A stretch of 64,000 nt of DNA. Origin: Tetracentron sinense (lineage: Eukaryota > Streptophyta > Magnoliopsida > Trochodendrales > Trochodendraceae). The translations under genes were made by a program, and so were the position numbers. The notes under the pieces are model-generated. The model made no database searches, was not told the DNA's origin, and saw only the letters and a program-made list of their open reading frames with translations. Within the stretch, counting starts at the first letter, position 1; every line of letters begins with the position of its first letter. Shown here piece after piece: positions 9,202-19,401 of the stretch. Location of the stretch: positions 8,496,501 to 8,560,500 of the forward strand of contig CM026560.1 of assembly GCA_015143295.1 (NCBI GenBank), in the 5' to 3' direction.

Positions 9202-11951
9202 TGTGGGCACAGGTTTTGAACTCACTAGGTATACCCTCTCGGGTGTGAAGATGTTTAGAGTCGTCACCTATTCATTCAGAAAGAATAAGTACCTGAGAGT
9301 TGGATAAGATCTTGGTCTACAATTAAGATTAGGGTAAGAGGTTCGGTTAAGTCCGGGGAAGGTGTTAGGCACCTCAAGGCTTCCATTTTACAATGGTTCC
9401 CTTGCCAATTAAATTCAATGTTTGTTAAAATGCCTATGTGTTTAAGCTAATATTAATCCAAGAAAGTAAAGCTAACTAGGGTCGAACCTGGGTTGAGTTG
9501 CCTACGTACTCATAAGGGTAAGGTCAGACTGAGCGTAGTTCTAGCACATGAGCCCGTGCCGAGGCTAGGAGGGTGTGTGTGCGCACCAAAGGTGGCTAAC
9601 TGGGCTAGTCTGGTAGATTAGGGTTTGATTGACCGAAGTTGGTCAAGTGCATGGTTCAAGCCTGGTAGGTTTCGAGATAGTCCGGTAGACTAGGGTTTGG
9701 GCCTAGTAGGCTGAGGCGGTGTTTGACCAAGGTTAGGATTGCTAACCATAGTGAAAGGAGAGCATGGTCAAGCCTGATAGGCTGAGATGGGGCCTGGTAG
9801 GCCAAGGGGTAAGTCCGGAAGATTTGGCTTGGGCCCGGTAGGCCGAGAGCGGGCCCGGAGACCAAAGGTAAAGCCTGGGGGCTAGGGTTTAGGCCCGATA
9901 GGCCTGGATTGGGGCCAGAGCCAAGATTGGCACCGGAGGCCAGGATTAGGCCCGGTAGGGTAAAGGGTGAGTCCGGTAGACTGGATTTTAGGCCCGGTAG
10001 GCCAAAATCGAGTTTTAACCGAAGTTAGGGATGCTAATCGGGGTTAAGGATGGTCTAACCATGGTTAGGGTTGCTAACCAGGGTTGAAAAGGGCCAAGAT
10101 CAGTTTTATGGTCCATTTAGTATTTTTAGGGACTTTTCTAGAATTTACCAAAGTTAAATGGGCTTAATCATGGTTAAAGAAAGGTATTAATCATGGTTAT
10201 ACTAATTTAACTGTGGTTAGGAATGCTGTTGAGTCCAGTTTGCTCACACTCTGCATTTTTTAGATTTTTTGAAAATTATTGAAAATTTATAGGGTTTTTC
10301 TCTCATGGCTAGGTTAGTTAACCATGGTTAAAGTTTAACCAGGGTTAGGTTAACCCATGGTTAGGACTGGAACTGGTCTTAGATGGGGCTAGGCAAGGCT
10401 GAAAATGACCTCCTACCAGGCTTGGGCCCTTACAAAGCCTAGAAAATCAGAAAAATAGAAATGGCGGTAGAGATTCTACCGCTATTTTTAGCTTTCGATT
10501 AACCCTGGTTTACTGGTCTGTAACTAGGGTTTGGGATCAACACAAGGGTCAAGGACCCATAGGTTTTGATGGGGGAAGTCCCAAGATGGTTTTGGGCCTT
10601 TGGTGGGCCCAGTGGAGGTTCTGTAATGAGCCTGAGTTAAGCCAAAAGTCCTTGCACATAAAATGATAGAATGGTGGTAGAGTATCTACCGCCATTCTTG
10701 ACAGTCTTGAGTTTTTGCATTTTTAACCATGGTTAAGGCAATGGCATGAACCTGGAAGGATGAGGTTAAACTTAGAGAGGTCTGGGGAGTCTAGCCCAGG
10801 CCCTGGAAATGGATCAGGGCCCACCTACATGGGTTTATAGTTGTTGAAACAATGAGTACCAGGAATGGTGGTACTGAGTTTACCGTCATTCCTGGATCTG
10901 TCTAGAACTGGGTTTGTGCTCTTAGGGGTTGTGCACTCGTGCTCCTAGGGGTTCCCTAATGGAGTGAGAGACCCCCAAAAGGTATGAGGTTGGCCTAAGA
11001 GGTTCAAGGAGATGGCTATACCCACTAGGGGTTCCCCATACCTATAAACAAGGTAGGAGAAGCCGCTATCTTGGGTTTTTGAACAGCAAGATGACAACAA
11101 AAATAAAGGAATAGTCCCCTGAAAATGATCAGGGTCTCACAGTGATTTAAAACAAGAGAATGGGGGAGTGGGCAGGACCCTACCCTGTTGCTCTGCTTCT
11201 TGCTAAAGTGATGGAGGCTGCTGACAGTGGTGGTGATGTACAGAGGCTGGGGGAGCTGAGGGTGGTTCAGAGCACTCCTAGAACTGGTGGAGGGTTTATG
11301 GAAGCTTGGAAGAGGGCTTAGGGTCTTGGTAAATGCTCAAGGGTTCTACTAGGGGTTTTTGCAAATCGTTTTCAGGCTGTGGGGAGGCTAGTTCTTATAG
11401 GAGAGCTCGAAAGGACATCATGGGGATTTAAGAGAAAGGCCTAGAGGGTGTATGGACCTCACAGAGGTCGAGTGAGGAGGTTGAGGTGATGGTGGAGTGT
11501 GCAGGGGGACGAGTGCAGGCTGCAAACTGAAGTTCAGGTAATGGCGATAAATGATCTACCGTCATTGTCATACTTGGTAAGAAATTGAATGGTAGTAGAT
11601 CAACTACCGCAAAACTTGGATTTTGTTTAAACAGGCCTGGCCCATGCACACCTATGGTAAGGGGGTTTGACTTTTGGACTTTTTGGGCCCCGTGTGCCCA
11701 AGCCAAGGGTTCAGGCCCTAGGGGCCTTGGATTAGGGGTTTAAACCCTAAGGGCTCTAGGGCTAGGCTAGGGTTTTAAGATCTAAGGGTTTAGGCTAGGG
11801 TTACCTAGGGTTTCACTAGGGTTGACTTACAGTTGGACTTAAGGTTAACTAGAGGTTTACCTAGGGTTAAGGGCGACTTGGCTGGGGATAATCATGGTTG
11901 AAAAACCTTAACCATGGTTTAAGAAAGGGGTGTAAAAATTGGGTGCTTACA
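9202..11951 (-). mobile_element. Ogre/Tat-type solo LTR, TSD GGTAA
   Basis: Exact 5-bp TSD GGTAA at 9197-9201 and 11952-11956. The minus-strand LTR begins TGTAAGCACCCAATTTTTAC and ends CCTGTGCCCACA; 2750 bp. It shares TACGTAGGCAAC, a GTGTTAGGCACC-type block and a CTATTCATTCAGAA block near its 3' end with the LTR at 24670-31860, and the general layout with the complete 5' LTR at 56150, whose internal region is Ogre/Tat gag. It carries repeated CGGTAG-type hairpins and long tracts of AACCATGGTTA and CCTACCGGGCC motifs. Confidence 0.88.
10464..11610. repeat. Dispersed covarying hairpins in an Ogre-type LTR
   Basis: At least four separate inverted repeats with a GGTAG/CTACC core: 10464-10482 (8-bp perfect arms GCGGTAGA/TCTACCGC, loop GAT), 10669-10697 (13-bp arms with one wobble, loop GTA), 10859-10895 (outer 9-bp perfect arms CCAGGAATG/CATTCCTGG) and about 11591-11608 (GGTAGT/ACTACC). 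Spacing is irregular and unrelated sequence lies between them. Confidence 0.8.
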
Positions 11952-11956
11952 GGTAA

Positions 11957-12960
11957 TAATTAATTTTTTTTTAAACCTTGACAAAGTGACTCTAGTTTCC
12001 TACCAACGACCGTCACCAAGTGTAAAGTGTCAAGCCTTATACGTCTTAGCAGAAGAACGGATCCCAAATTAACTTTATTTTGTCATGCAATGGGCTCCAA
12101 GTTTTTCATGAATTTTCACACCAAGAAGCACCCCATATAAGAAACATTATACTACAAAAGAAAGGCAACAACTTCCCATATAACAAACATTACAGCATTA
12201 CAGCTAACAATCGAATACGGAGAGGTGGAGAAAAATGACGCAAATTTTTACAGGGACCCTTGCAAGAATTTCCACCATGCACCTCACATGCAAGGTGTTT
12301 TTGGAAAAACACCATAAAGAGAAGGGTATTTTAGCGCCGTTTAAATATAAAATAGTAGAAAAGTAGAGCTCCCTTTTTACCTATGGTGGTGGAAATTTTG
12401 TAATTATAGAAAGAACTGTTTTGCAAAACTGACAGTCTTCACAATTACAAAAGTGTTACTGTCTTTACACTAAGAACAGGGGCTCCACTTTTTTGCCGTG
12501 AAGTAGAGTAGCTCCGCCTCAAAATTAAACTCTTTTTTATGTGAAATTTTGTTTTGCCCCAAGTTGCTTACACATTGGGTTCTTAGAATTGCAATTGGTG
12601 CCCGTGGTGTCTACATAGGAAAATTCCTATTGATTTCTATTGAAGATTATCGCTCCAAATGTAGGGTTCACAATGTTCATTTATTTAAACTAGGGTCCAA
12701 TTTGATAAGGATATCTTGTAACAACAATTGGTATTTGCAAAAGAGCAATAGTCCCCTCTGTAACAGAGTCGGGACTATTCCTTCTCGTCCTCACAAAGCC
12801 CCTTTGAATTATGGTTAAAAGTTTTAAATCTTGTGATTAATTTTTTTAATAAGTTCTAAAATCAAGGATATATGCTTTAACATTAAGAATTAGTGAATCT
12901 TAACCACAGTTAAAAGGAGTACAAAAGAGGGTGGGGCCCAAAGAGGTGATTATTTTCCTT
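11957..12960. other. No recognisable feature
   Basis: Unassigned AT-rich sequence. The 89-codon ORF at 12549-12818 has no recognisable similarity. Confidence 0.45.
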
Positions 12961-13096
12961 GGGAAGTGATTTAAAACTCTCAATAGTAGGTATTATCGGG
13001 AGTTGGGCGACCATTTAATGCATGTGTGGCTTGATGCTGTTGGATTTTCAATCGGACGGCTCAGCTACTATATGAGAGTTTATTAAATCACTTTCC
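12961..13096. mobile_element. Small foldback MITE, about 136 bp
   Basis: Left arm GGGAAGTGATTTAAAACTCT (from 12961) pairs with the right arm ending AAATCACTTTCC (13085-13096) over about 28 bp, including the inner AGTAG/CTACT. TSD not resolved. Confidence 0.6.
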
Positions 13097-13390
13097 ACGT
13101 TCCTTTGCAAAAATCATTCATTTGGATTCCCTCTCTTATCTTTATCTTTACAATAGAGGATGTCATGTTCAAAACACTGATTGAATCTTTTTCGTAATTC
13201 CAAAACTACCATTTGCTCTTATCTAATCTGCTTATATATAAAGACAACCTTTGGATTGAATATTTACTTAATTCTTATATTACCCTTACTCATCTATCTA
13301 TTAATTAGGCTTGAAGTTTCTACCATTATAACCGGACTCCTTGAAGTTGGTTACTCCACTAAGGTCATCATGTGTCCCTTTTAATATTCA

Positions 13391-13581
13391 GTAACTGTGG
13401 TTAAGATTCATCAACCCATAGGGTTCACCCATTTATCCTTGGATTTTTTAAAAAAAAATTATGAAGAAAAATTTAACCCTAAGAATTAGTGAATTTTAAT
13501 TAGTGTTTAAAAAAAAAAAAATTTCTAAAACCAAAGGTAATTGGTGAACTCTAGGGGTAGATGAATCTTAACCACAATTAA
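13391..13581. mobile_element. Foldback MITE with TTAAGATTCATC arms
   Basis: Left arm TGTGGTTAAGATTCATC (13396-13412) and right arm GATGAATCTTAACCACA are exact complements; pairing continues inwards with mismatches (GGGTTCACC against GGTGAACTC; CCTTGG against CCAAAGG). Related sequence recurs near 7500-7690, 12890-12920, 13620-13665 and 16865-16945, so this is a dispersed family. Confidence 0.65.
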
Positions 13582-14114
13582 GGTTAAAGGGTGTCAAAAG
13601 AGAAATGTGGCAACCTCAAGGGCTTAACTGATTAAGATTCACCGACCCCTAGGGTTCACCCATTGACTCTCTTTCACTGCAGTTGAAAAGATAAAAGGAA
13701 AGAGTAGGAGTCTATGGAGATGATGCATTTTCTACATGCAAATGGGGTTCTTCCAAATTCATGTACCCTCTCTAAATTTTCTTTATTTTTTCTCAACTGA
13801 AATTGTTTGATAATTGATATCTCATTTCATAGTCATTAATTAGCCATGTTGTTACACAAATTATAACACATGTTTTAAAAGATATATTAAAACTTTTATT
13901 CTTGCAAAGGTGGAATAAAAGTTTTTTCTTAGAGGTCATATAAAAATTCATTTTGATGTGTTGAATGTCAAATTCACTCATGTTTTTCAAACATTGTTTG
14001 GTCTAATATTTTGCAATTATCAGGACTTTCATTTTCATGTGCATCGCATGTGCTCTCTGCTGGTGTAATTTAATGACTCAATGTCCTCAATAAAAAGGTT
14101 AAAAACTAGCGCCT
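13582..14114. other. No recognisable feature
   Basis: A single-arm copy of the preceding repeat lies at 13625-13665. The rest is AT-rich and unassigned, up to the P450 fragment. Confidence 0.45.
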
Positions 14115-14359
14115 CCATGAAGACCTCTTTCACCTAGCCGAGACCTATGGCCCATTATTCAGCCTCCAGATGGGTCAGAAGCCTGCCATCGTGGTATCCT
14201 CGCCGGAGATAGCTCGGGATCAGATCCTTAAGCAATACAATGCAACGTCTCTGGTGTTTGTTCCTTACAGGGCTAGGTGGAGGCTGCTCTGCAAGATGTT
14301 GACGACGGAGCTCCTCTTCCCGGGCCATTGAGCTTTTACAGCCAGCTCGAAAGCAACAG
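14115..14359 (+). pseudogene. Cytochrome P450 pseudogene, N-terminal fragment
   Basis: Translation gives H-L-A-E-T-Y-G-P-L-F-S-L-Q-M-G, A-I-V-V-S-S-P-E-I-A, then R-A-R-W-R-L-L-C-K. These are the N-terminal region and C-helix (W-R-x-x-R/C-K) of clan-71 P450s such as CYP76. The membrane anchor is missing, about 35 residues are deleted between the two blocks, and a TGA follows at about 14328. It ends CAACAG at 14359, where a GT donor-like sequence starts; the next recognisable coding block begins at 18352 in the right order. Substrate cannot be inferred. Confidence 0.75.
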
Positions 14360-14627
14360 GTTTGTTTTATTTCTGTAAGTACACGTTTGTCTCACGGCAA
14401 GTGACCGTGCCTTTTACAATTTTAACTTTGGTAAATAATTTTTTCTGAGCAGTTTTCTTTTTGTTGATAAATATCAATAAAGTCGAAAAAAAAAAACTTA
14501 CACCGAAGATATGGGCCCATCCTCTCCATAAACATAGATTGTACAGACCAGTCTCCATGACCAATAAAAGGGGCTCTCTGAGAAAGTTTCTAATTTCATA
14601 TTCTCAACAGTTTCCTTGATTTTTCTC

Positions 14628-15215
14628 TTAGGGGACGTGGGCTTCACTACTGGCCATGGCCGGGGCAGAATCCATCAAGCTGGCAGCAATCGCAGCCTTC
14701 AAATCCTCATCTTCCATGTCCAAAAGCATTTCCTCTTCCCTAGACGTCTGAGAAGGATCAGAATATGTCTGAGACAGATTATACCACTCCCCATCTACTT
14801 TCCTGATGCAGAACCAATGGTCCTGCGAGTGACAGATGAATGAATTTTCCAGCTCGGGGTCAATCTGGGCAGGCTCTGCAACTGGACAGTTGAGGGGGGT
14901 GACCTGCAGATCCCATACCTCCAGAGCCTTCTGCAAAACCTGGATGCTGAAATCACCGTCCATGGAAACATTATGAGACTCCTCTGAATCGAACCGAAAG
15001 AAATCATCGGAGACGGTACCGCCTTCAAGCATCATCTGCTGCTCCATTCGATCGAGATAAGAAGCAAGCTCGGCCAAATCGAATTCAGAGAAGAATGGGC
15101 CCTGTAATACCGTGTTCACGCAATGTACGGCGCATAGCTTTGACTCCTGCACTTCGTGGTACAACATTCCGCCATTGCTCGGACCTTCGTGACCGTGCCT
15201 TTTCAATTCGACCAT
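14628..15215 (-). CDS. Ataxin-3-like Josephin protein, shortened, intronless
   Basis: The 195-residue ORF resembles plant ataxin-3 (MJD) deubiquitinases, cysteine proteases that cut ubiquitin chains. Residues about 17-35 hold Y-H-E-V-Q-E-S-K-L-C-A-V-H-C-V-N, with the catalytic Cys in LCA and the oxyanion Gln before it. The catalytic His is in DHWFCIRK (about 131-138) and the Asn in EWYNL. After that Asn the second half of the Josephin fold and the linker, some 80-100 residues in plant relatives, are missing. The frame passes directly to E-D-E-D-L-K-A-A-I-A-A-S-L, a ubiquitin-interacting motif, and stops 19 residues later. Absence of introns and its antisense place inside a P450 pseudogene suggest a retrocopy with an internal deletion. 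No poly(A) or TSD was found. Activity is doubtful without the rest of the fold, though the frame is open. Confidence 0.75.
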   Translation of the reverse strand: MVELKRHGHEGPSNGGMLYHEVQESKLCAVHCVNTVLQGPFFSEFDLAELASYLDRMEQQMMLEGGTVSDDFFRFDSEESHNVSMDGDFSIQVLQKALEVWDLQVTPLNCPVAEPAQIDPELENSFICHSQDHWFCIRKVDGEWYNLSQTYSDPSQTSREEEMLLDMEDEDLKAAIAASLMDSAPAMASSEAHVP

Positions 15216-15346
15216 CCAATCTTAAAGTGAAGTGGGGTTGCTATGAGAGATAGTGACAAAAAATTAGTCTGGTTAAATTGTTGTGACCATCAAATTAGAT
15301 CCTTAGTTAATCAGATACTTTTCGAGATGCGAATTTGGCTATAAAA

Positions 15347-15477
15347 CCAACGGGGTTGTTGTGCTGGTCAGGACCACGCCTCAGGAGGCGGACGTCTTGA
15401 GATCGTTTCCCTTCCGTGTGTGGTTGGGTGCTCTAATTGGACCGCACACCCTTATTCCCATAAACAAAAAAAAAAAT
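15347..15477 (+). mobile_element. SINE-like insertion with A-tail and 13-bp TSD
   Basis: About 130 bp, ending in an A-run (15465-15476), flanked by TTTGGCTATAAAA (15334-15346) and TTTGGCTATAGAA (15478-15490), one mismatch. GTTGTGCTGGTCAGG and GATCGTTTCCC sit where pol III A and B boxes would be, but both are weak matches. Confidence 0.7.
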
Positions 15478-15592
15478 TTTGGCTATAGAAATCTTTTTTT
15501 TAGATTAACTATGACTTCGAGCTACCGTTGAGCAGACAACTGGAGCAACCACAAAAAAAAACCCTTAGGGGAAGTTATGGAAAAAATTTAAT

Positions 15593-15798
15593 GTTAACAA
15601 ATACCCTTTTTTGTGTTCATAATTACTAAACTACCACTCCCCAAGGCTTTCCTATCATTTAATTTCTTTTTATTTTACTTCCAATCAAACGGTTTGAAAA
15701 TGGAGATTAACTATGAATAGGAGCTCTGGTTGAACCCAAAAAATACCTTTGGTAATGGTAGTTTTGTAATTATGAACATAAAGAAGGTTTTTTTTAAC
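15593..15798. repeat. Imperfect foldback repeat
   Basis: About 48 bp at 15593-15641 pairs with 15751-15798 (core GTAATTATGAACA against TGTTCATAATTAC) with scattered mismatches. It may be a small MITE; TSD unresolved. Confidence 0.5.
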
Positions 15799-16557
15799 AC
15801 TATTTTTTCCATATATAACCCTTTCCAATGCAAATTTTGGGTTGGTCCGCGATTAACTCTTCAACCAGAACTCGTTGATAGTTCTCTTGAAAACTTCAAT
15901 CGAAATAATTTTATGCGAAGTGTCTCTATAGGTGGGTCCCTTGGGTGTGTCCATTGGAATATAACCGTATATATCCTCTACTATTATAATGAAAGCAAGG
16001 AGGGCTAGGTGACGCTTATTGACTTTTTTTTGCTATGATAAAAGTCAAATAATATATTTAATAAATAGATATTTAAGGATATTAAAGTTATTTTAAATTT
16101 ATTAACTTCAATCCGTTTAAATAGGGTAGATTCTCTTAACTATCTACTCTCCTATTCTCTGTATCTTTTCAATTGTTGTACAACTTATCGTTTCTATACA
16201 TTTTCTCTCTCACGTATCCACTCTAACACGTGCATGACGTGGGTCTCTCTAAGGCCCCTCTTTCCACTTTCTCCCCCCTTCCCTCTCTCATGCGGCCCAC
16301 TAGTATATATATGTCAAAAGGTTTAAAAGTTACTATAGCTTTTGATATAATTATTTCAGAATTTAATTAAAATAATATTTGAAGATCCATCTGGTTGCAT
16401 TGGAATTTGCTTTTCCAAACCCATTTAATTGGTTAGTTTTGGATCGAGGGTTTAATAACTGCTTCCAATGACCAATACAATCTACATATGAGCCTGAGGT
16501 ACCCTCGTAAATATGGGTGGAACTCCCATTTTCAAGGTAAAATACAGGGGCAATCTA

Positions 16558-17528
16558 TCTATACTATATACTATAGAAATAGGATGCCTAGGTGGCATCC
16601 TCTTTGATCTCCATTTTAAGATTTGTGATGTCACATCATCACATAGTGGGAGTCATAAATACTCTCTCTTAACTTCCCATTTTCTCTCCCCATTATCAGC
16701 TCTCTTCCATGTCCCAACAGATTCTTTTACTCAACAATGACCTCTCTCTCCCCAAGTTCCAACTCCACTTAAGTGAGACTCATAAATACCCTCTCTTAAC
16801 TACCTACTTTATACCTTTTTTTTAATATTAAAAAAAAAATTAATATTTTTTCTAAAAACCAAGGATGGGTGGATGAACCCTAGGGGTGGGTGGATCTTAA
16901 CCATAGTTAAGGGGTTTCAAAAGGGACACGTGGCGACCTCAGGGGTGATTACCGGATTTTCCAAATCCAGTTATCATTGTAAATGATTTGGTCTCTTAAT
17001 ATTTTTGTTTTATGGTTTATACCAACTGAATTTTATAGAAGATGAGAAACCTTACAATTTCATAATTATACTTATCAATTTTGATTCTTAAAAAATCAGT
17101 TGTTTCATTCATTTTTCCCTGTTGATTACTTTCCTAAATTTGCACTATTCTCTTACAAAGTTTATTTATGTTTTAATCAAATGATTTTGGAGGAGGAAAG
17201 TTGGTTTACCAAAAAAAAAAAATTTTGGGGGTACTTGATGTTTTGGTTTTAAGGTTTATATACCAACTAAAGTTTCAGATTTTAGATTTTAATTACAAAT
17301 TATTTCTAATTATTTCTCATTTTCGCAATTAGTTGGAAGATTACATTGGATACATATAGAGTTCATGATTCTCCGGTTAATGTATTTTTCGTTTCATATC
17401 TCATTAGTTGTGATGATTTTCCTTCCTTATCTTACATATGCATACAAACACATATCTTAAAAATATATGAGCATGCATGTTTATCTCATTCTACTTTGTG
17501 CCCGTGCATTGCACGGGGGTTTTGCTAG
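16558..17528 (+). mobile_element. Non-autonomous Helitron
   Basis: The 3' end has the canonical form: a GC-rich stem CCCGTGC-ATT-GCACGGG (17501-17517), 7 nt, then CTAG (17525-17528) and a host T. The likely 5' end is TCTATACTATATACTATAG (from 16558), a usual plant Helitron start, preceded by A. About 970 bp; no Rep/helicase. The 5' boundary could instead be 16554, because TCTATC directly precedes. Confidence 0.75.
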
Positions 17529-17936
17529 TTGTATAATTATTTGAAAAGGAAGTTTCTCAAATAATTCATACAAAAGTTCAACCAAATGGAGTTTAACTTG
17601 GTTTTTGGGTTGACACGAGTTGAGTATACCACAAAATTTCTGAGGCAGTCCTAGCCTCCCCTAACAGCAATCGTGTAAACCATTAATAATTCTGTAAACA
17701 ACAAAATCAAATTACATTTGGTGGCTCACATTTAAAAATGGTTCAACTTTGCCTTCATAAGATGATTAATTGGAGTGAAACTTAGCAGCAATATTCATTA
17801 CAGTTTTGGGCGATAAATAATTAAGCAACTGCCCAAACATCAGAAAAATGTCAGAGATAAAATCTTAAATAATAAATGTGTTGACATATTTGACTTTTTA
17901 CTAATGCAAGGGCATTTGGTTGGTCCTTTGTAGCCC

Positions 17937-18244
17937 AAGTTACAAGTCATTGCGGCTAAGTTTCACTCGATTAATTGTAGATTGTATTGGTGTCATTGTT
18001 GCTAGCATTCTCCAAATTTCTAATTTACTCATTTCCTTTTTTTTTTTTTGTTTTTTGGTATAATATAACACCTATCACACACGATGCGCACAAGTTACAA
18101 GTCATTGCTGCTAAGTTTCACTCGATTAATTGTAGATTGTATTGGTGTCATTGTTGCTAGCGTTCTCCAAATTTCTAATTTACTCATTTTTTTTTTTTTT
18201 TTGTTTTTTGGTATAATATAACACCTATCACACATGATGCGCAC
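17937..18244 (+). repeat. Nearly identical 155-bp tandem duplication
   Basis: Units 17937-18091 and 18092-18244 start AAGTTACAAGTCATTGC and end GATGCGCAC. They differ by a few substitutions and the length of a T-run, so the duplication is recent. Confidence 0.92.
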
Positions 18245-18351
18245 GTAATCAGACCTAAGGTAACCGCTAATTAGGTGTCATAAGGGTGAGTCCAAGCAAC
18301 CACTCCAAAAGAGACTGACATTTTAATTTACTAATCATTTCTTCTTAATAG

Positions 18352-18793
18352 GTCCATGGCCTACTCTCCACATTGTACTCAGCCTCAAATTCCGAGACTT
18401 CTGTAAATATAGCCGACTCCACATTTGTCGTCTCTGCCAACCTCATAAGCAACCTTGTATGCTCCAAGACCCTATTCGACACCACAAAGGAAGGAAGAGA
18501 TCTAAAAGAGATGGTATGGGGAATCCTAGAGGATGTAGGTGCACTGAACCTCACTGACTAGATCCCATTCTTGAAACTGTTTGACCCCCAAGTGGTGAAG
18601 AGGAGAGTGCAGAAGCTTGCAAAGATGTTGGATGGTTTCTGTGAGAAATTGATCGACCATATGCTGGAGGAAAGAAATTAAGGTTTGAAGATGAACGAGA
18701 ATGGGAGGCTGGACATGTTGGATGTGTTCTAAGGAGTGATAGGAAGGACGATGAGTTGAAGCAGTTCTCTAGAATTGACATCAAGGGCACTCT
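18352..18793 (+). pseudogene. Cytochrome P450 pseudogene, middle fragment
   Basis: The frame gives V-N-I-A-D-S-T-F-V-V-S-A-N-L-I-S-N, then V-W-G-I-L-E-D-V-G and, past a TAG (18559-18561), L-K-L-F-D-P-Q-V-V-K-R-R. These correspond to the E to G helices of CYP76-type P450s (F-x-T-S-L-N-L-I-S-N and D-P-Q-G-x-R-R). Further stops follow near 18680 and 18730. It ends with an F-S-R-I-D-I-K block just before a GTAAGT donor (18793-18798), the place of the usual CYP76 intron ahead of the I-helix exon. Confidence 0.8.
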
Positions 18794-18879
18794 CTGTAAG
18801 TAGTTTGATATCCATGGACCTGATCCCGACAGCTAAAATCCTGATAAAAGGAATGCGCCTATTGAGACCGTGTGGTCTT

Positions 18880-19321
18880 AGGGCAACCCAAGACTGTTCA
18901 CATTTGGGAGAGATTTTACGGCGTCCAAAATTTTGGATGTCCAAAATTGCACGATTGAAGTTATTTTACTTGAATCAGTTCATTTGTATGATCCAATCCA
19001 AATAACATGATTAAGTTAAAATAACATGATTTAGTTAAATTAACATGAAATAGGTTATACAGGACCAACAAGGGAACCAAATCATTTGTGCTCTTCCCTG
19101 TGGCTTGGGTGATTAATGTCTAGGATTTCTTAATGTACAGTTGTAAATCTGTACATCCAATTTGATCCTAGGCTTCAAACACCCATGGCCACAGGAAAAA
19201 CCAGGGAAGTGCACAAACGATTTGCTTCCATAAACAACAAATAACAGGGACATTAGGGCGTCTTAGAAAAAATTGGATGCTCTAGAATCCTACATCCTTG
19301 CATTTGGTCTTGGGTTGCCCT
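18880..19321. mobile_element. MITE in the P450 intron, 15-bp perfect TIR
   Basis: AGGGCAACCCAAGAC (18880-18894) and its exact complement (19307-19321) bound a 442-bp foldback; an inner inverted pair surrounds TTCCCTGTGGC and GCCACAGG. TGTGGTCT (18871-18878) and GGTGGTCT (19329-19336) might be a decayed 8-bp TSD. Confidence 0.7.
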
Positions 19322-19401
19322 ATGATCAGGTGGTCTGAGAAGCTTTATGTTGATTTAATAAAATAAATTTTAAAATGAAAATCTTTCATTTTGTTTTCCA
19401 G

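Larger units (their letters stand above)
14360..18351 (+). other. Possible 4-kb intron or inserted block in the P450 pseudogene
   Basis: The left edge is CAACAG|GTTTGT and the right edge CTTCTTAATAG|GTCCATGG. Joining the edges continues the P450 order, so this is either a GT-AG intron or an insertion. It holds the antisense Josephin ORF, a SINE, a foldback repeat, a Helitron and a 155-bp tandem duplication. CYP76 genes known to me do not have an intron here, which favours insertion or an unusual subfamily. Confidence 0.5.
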
